14,604 nt of DNA from CAYNEO01 sp964396245 (GTDB lineage Bacteria > Zixibacteria > MSB-5A5 > GN15 > FEB-12), in contig CAYNEO010000069.1 of assembly GCA_964396245.1 (NCBI GenBank), positions 1 to 14,604 on the forward strand, given 5' to 3'. The translations under genes were made by a program, and so were the position numbers. Within the stretch, counting starts at the first letter, position 1; every line of letters starts with the position of its first letter. Shown one piece after another: positions 1-6,300 of this stretch. The notes below the pieces were generated by a model. The model was given only the letters and a program-made list of their open reading frames with translations. It was not told the origin of the DNA and did no database searches.

Positions 1-54
1 TAGAGCGCCGGTCTCCAAAACCGGATGTTGGGGGTTCGAGTCCCTCCTGGCCTG
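1..54 (+). tRNA. trnW: tRNA-Trp (anticodon CCA), 5' end cut off by the window edge
   Basis: This is the 3' two thirds of a tRNA. The anticodon stem is CCGGT (8-12) with ACCGG (20-24). The 7-nt loop CTCCAAA places anticodon CCA at 15-17, which reads UGG (tryptophan). The variable loop is 25-29. The T arm is GGGGG (30-34), loop TTCGAGT (35-41) and CCCTC (42-46). The 3' acceptor strand is CTGGCCT (47-53) with discriminator G54, as expected for bacterial tRNA-Trp. The next bases are CAA, so the 3' CCA is not encoded and must be added by the CCA-adding enzyme. The acceptor 5' strand and most of the D arm lie outside the window. A tRNA-Trp just before secE is a common bacterial arrangement and suggests co-transcription and processing. 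Confidence 0.95.
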
Positions 55-83
55 CAAAGCCATAAGACCATAAGTGAGTTGTC

Positions 84-281
84 GTGGAGAAGCTGAAAAA
101 GTACTTTAAAGAAACCCTCGCTGAAATGCGAAAGATGACCTGGCCGACGAAGGACGAATTGATCGGCTCCACGATCGTGACGATTGTCGTTTCGATTCTC
201 GTCTCGATCTTCATCGGAGTCGTCGATTACCTCCTCAACGGCGGGATCCATCTGATTTTCAGAGGACGAATGGGAGGCTAA
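84..281 (+). CDS. secE: SecE, preprotein translocase subunit
   Basis: SecE clamps SecY in the SecYEG channel of the inner membrane and stabilises it for Sec-dependent export. The 65-residue product has an amphipathic, Lys/Glu-rich N-terminal helix (about 2-18), the family hallmark Trp-Pro-Thr at 20-22, and one hydrophobic segment at about 29-51. This is the short single-span form found in most bacteria, unlike the three-span E. coli protein. The start is GTG at 84: an in-frame TGA at 75-77 lies just upstream and the two codons between cannot initiate. The ribosome site is weak (GTGAG around 74-78). The gene lies 29 bases after tRNA-Trp with no visible promoter or terminator between them. The secE-nusG pair is nearly universal in bacteria. 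Confidence 0.95.
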   Translation: MEKLKKYFKETLAEMRKMTWPTKDELIGSTIVTIVVSILVSIFIGVVDYLLNGGIHLIFRGRMGG

Positions 282-824
282 ATGGCCCTTCGTTGGTACG
301 TCGCACATACCTACTCGGGTCACGAGCAGAAGGCCAAACGGTATCTCGAGTCGGCCATCGTCAACGCCGGGTTGCAGGACAAGTTCGGCCAGATTCTGGT
401 GCCCACCGAGGAAGTGACCGAGATGCGGCAGGGAAAGCGCTCCACGAGCACTAAGAAGTTCCTCCCGAGCTACATTCTCGTCGAGATGGAACTCGATAAG
501 GAAACGCAGAACCTCGTTGTGTCTACTCCGGGCGTCACGAACTTTGTCGGTGGCGGCGGCAAACCGGTCCCGCTCCGTGAAGAAGAGGTCAAGCGTATTG
601 TCGGACAAATAGACCGCTCTCGCACCGAGGAATCGCAGGACATCCCGTTCCAGGCCGGCGATCCCGTGAAAGTGACCGACGGACCCTTTATGGATTTCTC
701 GGGCACCGTGTCCGAGGTCAATCTGGAGCGGCGCAAGGTGAAAGTTATGGTGTCGATCTTCGGGCGACCGACACCGGTCGAACTGGACTTCCTCCAGGTT
801 GACCTCGTCAAAGGTAAATCGTGA
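282..824 (+). CDS. nusG: NusG, transcription elongation/antitermination factor
   Basis: NusG binds the clamp helices of RNA polymerase, suppresses pausing, assists Rho and links the polymerase to the ribosome through S10. The 180-residue length is normal. The NGN domain covers about residues 3-110, beginning with the typical RWYVAHTYSGHE and including a FLPSYILVEM strand. The KOW domain follows at about 125-178 with the conserved GDPVKVTDGPF...GTV pattern. No extra domain is inserted between them. ATG follows the secE TAA with no gap, and the ribosome site GGGAGG lies inside the last secE codons, so the two genes are probably translationally coupled. Its place before rplK is the standard order. 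Confidence 0.97.
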   Translation: MALRWYVAHTYSGHEQKAKRYLESAIVNAGLQDKFGQILVPTEEVTEMRQGKRSTSTKKFLPSYILVEMELDKETQNLVVSTPGVTNFVGGGGKPVPLREEEVKRIVGQIDRSRTEESQDIPFQAGDPVKVTDGPFMDFSGTVSEVNLERRKVKVMVSIFGRPTPVELDFLQVDLVKGKS

Positions 825-848
825 TTCGTTACTGGAGTATAAACGGAC

Positions 849-1274
849 GTGGCTAAGAAAGTTATTGCAGAAATAAAATTGCAGATTCCGGCCGGCCAGG
901 CTAACCCGGCCCCGCCCGTGGGACCGGCTCTCGGTCAGCGCGGCGTAAATATCATGGAGTTCTGTAAGGCGTTCAACGCCAAGACGCAGGGTGGTAACGG
1001 GATCCTGACCCCGGTGATCATTACCGTGTACACCGACAAGTCATTTTCCTTCATCACCAAGACGCCGCCGGCATCGACACTGCTGAAAATGGCGGCCAAA
1101 GTCCAGAAGGGATCGAGTGTCCCCAACCGTGACAAGGTGGGGTCGGTCACGAAGGCCCAGGTGCGCGAAATCGCTACGACAAAAATGGCTGATCTCAATG
1201 CCGCCTCCGTTGAAGCGGCCATGGAGATTATCGAGGGCACGGCCCGATCGATGGGACTCGAGGTAGTTCCTTAA
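849..1274 (+). CDS. rplK: Ribosomal protein L11 (uL11)
   Basis: L11 binds the GTPase-associated centre of 23S rRNA and, with L10 and L7/L12, helps recruit and trigger EF-G and EF-Tu. It is also required for RelA activation. The 141-residue length matches the family. The N-terminal domain carries the proline-rich thiostrepton-contact stretch (NPAPPVGPALGQRGVNIMEF, about residues 19-38). The C-terminal rRNA-binding domain follows from about residue 70 and ends in the usual IIEGTARSMGLEV pattern. The start is GTG at 849 with GGAG at 834-837, a slightly long spacing. The gene lies 24 bases after nusG. An L1 autoregulatory site upstream of rplK, known in E. coli, was looked for and not recognised. 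Confidence 0.97.
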   Translation: MAKKVIAEIKLQIPAGQANPAPPVGPALGQRGVNIMEFCKAFNAKTQGGNGILTPVIITVYTDKSFSFITKTPPASTLLKMAAKVQKGSSVPNRDKVGSVTKAQVREIATTKMADLNAASVEAAMEIIEGTARSMGLEVVP

Positions 1275-1276
1275 GC

Positions 1277-1343
1277 AAACAAACAAACCGCAATTCGCAC
1301 GAACCTGTTGCGGCCAGGCCGCTCTCAGGGAGAATAGAGGTAA
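1277..1343 (+). promoter_or_regulatory. rplK-rplA spacer with small hairpin and two possible ribosome sites
   Basis: The 69-nt spacer starts with three tandem AAAC units (1277-1288), likely unstructured. A compact GC hairpin follows: GCGGC (1310-1314), loop CAG, GCCGC (1318-1322). CCTG (1304-1307) can instead pair with CAGG (1315-1318), which excludes that hairpin. Two purine tracts could serve rplA: AGGGAGA (1327-1333, about 10 nt from ATG) and AGAGG (1336-1340, only 3 nt away). No promoter is visible. A regulatory role for the hairpin is only inferred. Confidence 0.4.
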
Positions 1344-2048
1344 ATGAAACATTCCCGTAAGTACACTGAGTTTCGTGAGAAGATTGATCGTCAGCGGCGC
1401 TATCCGGTGACCGAGGCGGTCAAGTTGCTCAAGGATAACCACTTCGTCAAATTTGACGAGTCGGTGGAACTTGCCGTCCGGCTTGGGGTAAACCCCAAAC
1501 ACGCCGACCAGATGGTCCGCGGTACGGTTGCCCTCCCGCATGGAACCGGCAAGTCTGTTAGAGTCGCCGTGTTCGCGCAGGGCGACAAAGCGACCGAGGC
1601 CAAAGAAGCCGGCGCTGATTTTGTGGGCGCCGACGATCTGGCCGACAAAGTCAAGGGCGGTTGGACCGATTTCGACGTCGCCGTGGCCACGCCGGACATG
1701 ATGCGGCTTATCGGTCAGCTCGGCAAAATTCTCGGCCCCCGCGGATTGATGCCCAATCCCAAGGCCGGGACCGTCACCATGGATCTGGCTTCCACGATCA
1801 AGGAACTCAAGGCCGGTCGAGTTGAGTTTCGTGTAGACCGCCAGGCGAATGTGGCGATTGCCGTTGGTAAGCTCTCGTTCGACGAAACCAAGATTGTCGA
1901 AAATGTGTACGCTTTTATTGATGCCGTGATGCGAGCCAAACCGGCGACAGCTAAAGGCGCCTATTTCCTTGGAGCCTCGATTTGCTCGTCAATGAGCCCG
2001 GGTGTTAAGCTCGACCATCAGGAACTGCTGGCATCGGTGAAGAAGTAA
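1344..2048 (+). CDS. rplA: Ribosomal protein L1 (uL1)
   Basis: L1 forms the mobile L1 stalk of the large subunit, which guides deacylated tRNA out of the E site. In many bacteria L1 also represses its own mRNA. The 234 residues equal the usual length. Recognisable blocks are the N-terminal KHSRKYTEFREKID, the two-domain fold with VRLGVNPKHADQMVRGTVALPHGTGK (about 47-72), and the highly conserved LGPRGLMPNPKAGTV stretch at about residues 130-144. The latter is close to the rRNA-binding face. The C-terminal part KGAYFLGASICSSMSPGVKLD is also typical. Translation starts at ATG 1344. The gene follows rplK in the usual L11 pair and is separated from rplJ by only 17 bases. Confidence 0.97.
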   Translation: MKHSRKYTEFREKIDRQRRYPVTEAVKLLKDNHFVKFDESVELAVRLGVNPKHADQMVRGTVALPHGTGKSVRVAVFAQGDKATEAKEAGADFVGADDLADKVKGGWTDFDVAVATPDMMRLIGQLGKILGPRGLMPNPKAGTVTMDLASTIKELKAGRVEFRVDRQANVAIAVGKLSFDETKIVENVYAFIDAVMRAKPATAKGAYFLGASICSSMSPGVKLDHQELLASVKK

Positions 2049-2065
2049 GAAAGGAAACGGAAATC

Positions 2066-2590
2066 ATGCCAAGGCCAGAAAAAGTCAATGCCGTTGAGAA
2101 CATCGAAAAGATGTTTACAGATTCCGGCTCCTACTTTGTCACCGATTACCAGGGCCTTAATGTTGCAGATATCACGACGCTGCGTAAGAACTTGCGTGAC
2201 AATAACATCCGGTTTCTGGTTTCGAAGAATACGCTGTTCCTCCGGGCGGTCCAAAAAGCCCGTGTTGAGGGGCTGGAAAAATTCTTCAAGGGTCCGACCG
2301 CCGTTGCGTTCACGGCCGATGATCCGTCGGTCGCGGCCAAGATTATCTATGATTCCTATAAAGATAAGGAACTGCCGCGTGTAAAAGTATTTGTCGTCGA
2401 TGATCAGATTTTTCAGGGCGATGACATCAAGCGGCTGGCCGAACTCCCGCCTCGCGAAATACTGCTGTCGCAATTGGTCGGAGCCGTTGAATCACCGATG
2501 ACAAGTCTGGTCGGTGCGCTCGACGGGTTCTTCCACGAGCTGATAGGTTCTATCGAGGCGTTGAGTGAAAAGAGAAAGTCGGAAGAATAA
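2066..2590 (+). CDS. rplJ: Ribosomal protein L10 (uL10)
   Basis: L10 is the base of the ribosomal stalk. Its N-terminal domain binds 23S rRNA beside L11, and its long C-terminal helix carries L7/L12 dimers. The 174-residue product has the family N terminus (RPEKVNAVENIEKMF), the conserved YQGLNVADITTLRKNLR and VSKNTLFLRAV segments, and KGPTAVAF near residue 75. The final 35 residues or so form an amphipathic helix ending in a charged tail, the L12 docking region. The number of docked dimers cannot be read reliably from sequence. AAAGGAA (2050-2056) serves the ATG at 2066. Only 17 bases separate it from rplA, so the structured L10 leader seen before rplJ in E. coli and Bacillus has no room here. 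Confidence 0.97.
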   Translation: MPRPEKVNAVENIEKMFTDSGSYFVTDYQGLNVADITTLRKNLRDNNIRFLVSKNTLFLRAVQKARVEGLEKFFKGPTAVAFTADDPSVAAKIIYDSYKDKELPRVKVFVVDDQIFQGDDIKRLAELPPREILLSQLVGAVESPMTSLVGALDGFFHELIGSIEALSEKRKSEE

Positions 2591-2734
2591 ACGAAAAGTC
2601 GGAGACCTTTGGGAGCCGATCGCCCCACGCTTCTAGACGGTCCGGTCTCACCGTCTGGGGTTGGTAAGTTCCTGCAGATAAAGTAGATAAGTGAGTAAAT
2701 ACGAGTAATCGTTGAATGATGTGAGGTAGATACA
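2591..2734 (+). promoter_or_regulatory. Structured rplJ-rplL spacer (hairpin with loop complementary to upstream segment)
   Basis: The 144-nt spacer contains a perfect 7-bp inverted repeat, AGACGGT (2635-2641) with ACCGTCT (2650-2656). It can extend by a T-G and a C-G pair to 2633/2658. Six bases of its 8-nt loop, GGTCTC (2644-2649), are exactly complementary to GAGACC (2602-2607) just after the rplJ stop, so a pseudoknot-like fold is possible. No U-tract follows the stem, so it is not an ordinary terminator. The distal half (2660-2734) is AT-richer and looks unstructured. It ends in GAGGT (2724-2727 region), the rplL ribosome site, and repeats the 7-mer GTAGATA at 2683-2689 and 2726-2732. 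The extra L7/L12 needed (several copies per ribosome) makes a control point here reasonable, but that is inference. Confidence 0.5.
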
Positions 2735-3124
2735 GTGGCTAATGCAGCGATTGACGAAATTGTCGAAAAGATAGCCGGCTTGAGTGCGATGGATCTGGCT
2801 GACCTGTCGAAAGCCATTCAGGATAAGTTTGGTGTGACCGCCGCAGCCCCGATGGCTATGCCAGCCGGTATGATGCCCGGCGCAGCCGGCGGTGCCGCCG
2901 AAGCCGAAGAACAGACTGAGTTTGACGTCGTTCTGGCCGGCATCGGCGACAAAAAGATCCAGGTCATTAAGGTCGTCCGCGAGCTGACTTCTCTGGGACT
3001 CAAAGAAGCCAAGGACCTGGTCGACAGCGCTCCGTCGAAGGTCAAAGAGGCGGTGTCGAAAGACGAAGCCCAGAAAATGAAAGCGAAATTGGAGGAAGTG
3101 GGAGCTACTGTCGAAATCAAGTAG
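2735..3124 (+). CDS. rplL: Ribosomal protein L7/L12 (bL12)
   Basis: L7/L12 forms the flexible multi-copy stalk that recruits translational GTPases. The 129-residue product has the dimerising N-terminal helical domain (about 3-33), an Ala/Gly hinge (about 35-58), and the compact C-terminal factor-binding domain (about 61-129). The last contains FDVVL, KIQVIKVVRELTSLGLKEAKDLV and the ending ATVEIK. The hinge is unusual in holding four methionines (40, 42, 46, 47), where most relatives have Ala, Pro or Val. The start is GTG at 2735 with GAGGT about 8 bases upstream; nearby ATG triplets at 2716 and 2719 are out of frame. It is followed by an attenuator-like hairpin and the long rpoB leader. Confidence 0.97.
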   Translation: MANAAIDEIVEKIAGLSAMDLADLSKAIQDKFGVTAAAPMAMPAGMMPGAAGGAAEAEEQTEFDVVLAGIGDKKIQVIKVVRELTSLGLKEAKDLVDSAPSKVKEAVSKDEAQKMKAKLEEVGATVEIK

Positions 3125-3138
3125 CCCCGAATCTCTTT

Positions 3139-3166
3139 CGGCCGGGAACATTTAGGTTCCCGGTCG
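3139..3166 (+). terminator. Attenuator-like hairpin after rplL
   Basis: CGGCCGGGAAC (3139-3149) pairs with GTTCCCGGTCG (3156-3166) over 11 positions, including one G-T pair, around the loop ATTTAG. The downstream sequence GTTATCTTTCT is only moderately T-rich, so partial termination fits better than full termination. It lies 14 bases after the rplL stop, the position of the known E. coli rplL-rpoB attenuator, which lets ribosomal proteins be made in excess of polymerase subunits. Confidence 0.65.
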
Positions 3167-3229
3167 GTTATCTTTCTGCAAGTGCGAGGCTTTGAGCAAT
3201 TCCCTGTTTTGAAGCAAAGCTTTGGTGGT

Positions 3230-3258
3230 TTGACTGCAAAAAATGCTTCCCCATTAAT
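3230..3258 (+). promoter_or_regulatory. Possible promoter upstream of rpoB
   Basis: TTGACT (3230-3235) matches the -35 consensus at five of six positions. With a 17-nt spacer it is followed by ATTAAT (3253-3258), which matches TATAAT at four of six but lacks the important TA at the front. TAATAG at 3255-3260 would need a 19-nt spacer. The surrounding A/T richness is higher than in the coding regions. Only a weak candidate: it could supply extra rpoBC transcription after the attenuator. Confidence 0.25.
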
Positions 3259-3308
3259 AGTAAGTGGGAAGAACAGTAAGGTTGATGACAGAATCGCCAA
3301 ACATTAGT

Positions 3309-3357
3309 TGGGGACCGTTTATTCTTTTGGTCCCCACCGGGTTTTTGTACTCACCCG
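3309..3357 (+). promoter_or_regulatory. Twin hairpins in the rpoB leader
   Basis: A perfect 8-bp stem TGGGGACC (3309-3316) / GGTCCCCA (3329-3336) closes a 12-nt U-rich loop. Directly after it, CGGGT (3338-3342) can pair with ACCCG (3353-3357). Overlapping the second stem is the near-palindrome CCGATG-C-CATCGG (3355-3367), which would compete with it. Five T residues at 3342-3346 lie six bases after the first stem, too far for a canonical terminator. The stems end about 20 nt before the rpoB ribosome site, a position suited to translational control or RNA processing. Confidence 0.5.
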
Positions 3358-3375
3358 ATGCCATCGGCGTGAATT

Positions 3376-3382
3376 AGGAGGT
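3376..3382 (+). promoter_or_regulatory. Ribosome binding site that fixes the rpoB start
   Basis: AGGAGGT is a perfect Shine-Dalgarno, six bases before TTG 3389. It is the strongest ribosome site in the window and the reason for choosing the TTG over the longer in-frame reading from 3308. Confidence 0.9.
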
Positions 3383-3388
3383 ACGGTT

Positions 3389-6300
3389 TTGGCCCAATCT
3401 GGTATTATTGAACGAAAAACGTATGCGTCCATAGCTGACGCAATCCAAATGCCCAATTTCCTGGAGGTGCAGCTTAACTCCTACAATGAGTTTCTGCAGA
3501 AAGAACTCCCGCCTAACAAACGGCAGCACCAGGGCTTACACCAGATTTTCTCGGAAATCTTTCCCGTCACCGACATCCACGAGAACTACTCTCTCGAGTA
3601 TGTCGGCTATCACCTCGGTCCGACCCGGTATTCGATCGACGAGTGTCGTGAGCGGAATATGACTTTCGCCGCCCCGTTGAAAGTAACCATGCGGCTCGTC
3701 ACCCGTCAGGGAGAAGGGGAAGAAAAGGAAATCAAGGACATCATCGAACAGGATGTTTACCTCGGCGAACTGCCTCTCGTCACCGAATGGGGCACATTCA
3801 TTATCAACGGCGCCGAGCGAGTGATTGTCAGTCAGCTGCACCGCAGCCCGGGCGTCTTCTTCGACGAGGAAATTCACCCGAACGGCAAACAGCTCTTTTC
3901 TGCCCGGGTGATACCGTACCGCGGCAGCTGGGTCGAATTCGCTCTCGATATCAACGATATCATGTATGTGTACCTCGATTCCAAGCGCAAGCTGCCGGTA
4001 ACGACGCTCTTCCGCGCGCTGGGTTACTCTACCGACGAAGACCTCGTCAACCTGTTCTACAATGTCAAGAAGATGTCCATTACGGGCAAGAAGGCCAAAG
4101 AGGTCGAAGGCGCATTCCTCGCCGAGACCCTCATCGACAAAGAAACCGGCGAAGTCATTTACGCCGTCGGTGAAACCATTACCGACGATATGCTGGAGAA
4201 AGTGGCCGAGCTCGGTCGCAAGACTCTCAGCGTCGTCCCGATGGATACCGAGCGTGAGGCCTATGTTATCCTCAACTCGATGCGCAAGGATGCCACCAAG
4301 TCGCGCGAAGAAGCTCTCGTGAAAATCTACAGCCTCCTGCGTCCCGGTGAGCCGCCCACGCTGGAGATGGCCGAGTCCCTCCTGGAAAAAATGCTGTTCA
4401 ACAACAAGCGCTATGACCTCGGCGAGGTCGGTCGATACATGATCAACCAGCGCATGGGCCTCGATATTCCGCTCGACAAGACGGTGTTCGACAATGAAGA
4501 CCTCATCGCCATTACCCGGTATCTGGTGGGCCTGCGCAACAATCAGGGATTCACCGATGATATCGACCACCTTGGCAACCGCCGAGCCCGCACCGTGGGC
4601 GAACTGCTGTCCAATCTCTTTTCGGTTGGTCTGTCGCGTGTCGCCCGCACAATTCGCGAGCGCCTGTCGTTGAAGGACCAGGAAAATCTCACTCCGCAGC
4701 TGCTTGTCAACGCCCGAACCGTCTCGTCGGTGATCGATACTTTTTTCGGGTCATCGCAGCTCTCGCAGTTCATGGATCAAACCAACCCGCTGTCGGAGTT
4801 GACTCATAAAAGACGTCTTTCCGCCCTCGGCCCGGGCGGTCTCACGCGTGAGCGCGCCGGCTTTGAGGTCCGCGACGTGCACCACACGCACTACGGCCGT
4901 ATGTGCCCGATTGAAACGCCCGAAGGACCGAATATTGGCCTGATCACATCGATGGCGACCTTTGCCAGAATCAACAAGTACGGCTTCCTCGAAACCCCGT
5001 ACCGCAAAGTCAACAAGGGCAAAGTAACCGACGAGGTCCTCTACCTCTCGGCGGACGAAGAGGACCGCTACCTGATAGCCCAGGCCAACGAGCCGCTGGA
5101 TGACAACGGACGATTCGTAAACGAAACGATTCTGGCTCGCAAGCGCTCCGATTACCCGGTCGTTCCGGCCGAGGAAGTCCAGTACATGGACGTTTCTCCG
5201 CGGCAGATCGTCTCGGTGGCGGCTTCGCTCATTCCATTCCTCGATCACGACGACGCCAACCGTGCATTGATGGGCTCAAACATGCAGCGTCAGGCCGTCC
5301 CGCTCCTCAGGACCGAGGCCCCGATCGTCGGGACCGGCATGGAGCGAAAGGCCGCCGTCGATGCCGGCGTAGTCGTGCGCAGTAAACACACCGGGACAGT
5401 CGTTTATGTCGATGCGAATCGGGTCGTCATCCGGCCCGTGGCCAAGGACCGGCTCGGCAGGCTCGGCTATGTCGAAGATGTCGAGTATCATCTCACCAAG
5501 AACCGCCGGTCGAACCAGGACACCTGCATTTCGTATCACCCGGTCGTCAAACCCGGAGACGAAATCGAGGCAGGTGACACCATAGCCGATGGTCCTGCTG
5601 TCGATCGCGGCGAGCTTGCCCTCGGTAACAACACCCTCGTGGCGTTCATGCCCTGGCGCGGATATAACTACGAGGATGCGATTATCCTCTCCGAACGCCT
5701 CGTTCGGCAGGATATTTTTACGTCGATACACATCGAAGAATATGAACTACAGGTCCGCGACACCAAGCGCGGTTCCGAAGAGATTACACGGGAAATTCCA
5801 AACGTCTCCGAGGAAGCCCTGCTCAACCTCGATGAGCGCGGCATTATCAGGGCCGGCGCCGAGGTCGAGGCCGGCGATATTCTGGTCGGCAAAGTGACGC
5901 CGAAGGGCGAGACCGAACTCTCGCCCGAGGAGCGCCTCCTGCGCGCCATCTTCGGGGAGAAGGCCGGTGACGTGAAAGATGCATCCTTGAAGGCGCCGCC
6001 CGGAATGAAAGGCGTCGTCATCAAGACCCGGGTCTTTGCCCGCAAAGAACGCACCGAAGAGGCGAAGAAGCAGGAGAAGACCGAAATCGCGGCCATCAAG
6101 AAGAAATACAGCAAGAAGATTATCGATATCACCAACCTCCGCAACCAGAAGGTCGGTGAATTGCTGGAAGGCAAGACCTCCCGAATCGTGCGGAATAAGC
6201 TGGATGATTCGGTGATGGTCCGTTCGGGGCACAAGTACAAATCCGACACCTTTGACGGCTTCGACTTCGATAACGCCGTGGCGCCCGAAGGATACAGCAC

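Larger units (their letters stand above)
3125..3388 (+). promoter_or_regulatory. rplL-rpoB intergenic leader, multi-hairpin
   Basis: At 264 nt this is the longest spacer in the window. In order it holds the attenuator-like stem (3139-3166); a weaker GCTTTG/CAAAGC pairing (3189-3194 with 3215-3220); a possible TTGACT -35 box (3230-3235); a hairpin CTTCCC-A/TGGGAAG with one bulged C (3246-3271); a strong TGGGGACC/GGTCCCCA hairpin (3309-3336); and a small CGGGT/ACCCG hairpin (3338-3357). It ends in a perfect ribosome site at 3376-3382. An in-frame reading from 3308 exists, but it would run through the hairpins and lacks a ribosome site, so it is treated as non-coding. E. coli also has an attenuator and an mRNA processing site between rplL and rpoB, so regulation at this position has precedent. 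Confidence 0.6.

Noticed and set aside
825..848. L1 autoregulatory site before rplK
   Set aside because: The 24-nt spacer shows no stem or internal-loop pattern that I could match to the known L1 site.
2661..2689. Promoter-like TTGGTA, 17 nt, TAGATA upstream of rplL
   Set aside because: The -35 matches four of six and the -10 only three of six, too weak to separate from chance in this AT-rich patch.
3308..3388. In-frame 27-codon extension of rpoB upstream of TTG 3389
   Set aside because: It has no ribosome site, encodes residues unlike the beta N terminus, and runs through two strong hairpins. AGGAGGT sits six bases before TTG 3389, after which the normal RpoB N terminus begins.
3536..4570. 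Long - strand open frame (344 codons) inside rpoB, and similar ones at 5668-6630, 7654-8655 and 13246-14181
   Set aside because: All are mirror frames of conserved genes, with no ribosome sites or promoters that I could see; treated as shadows.
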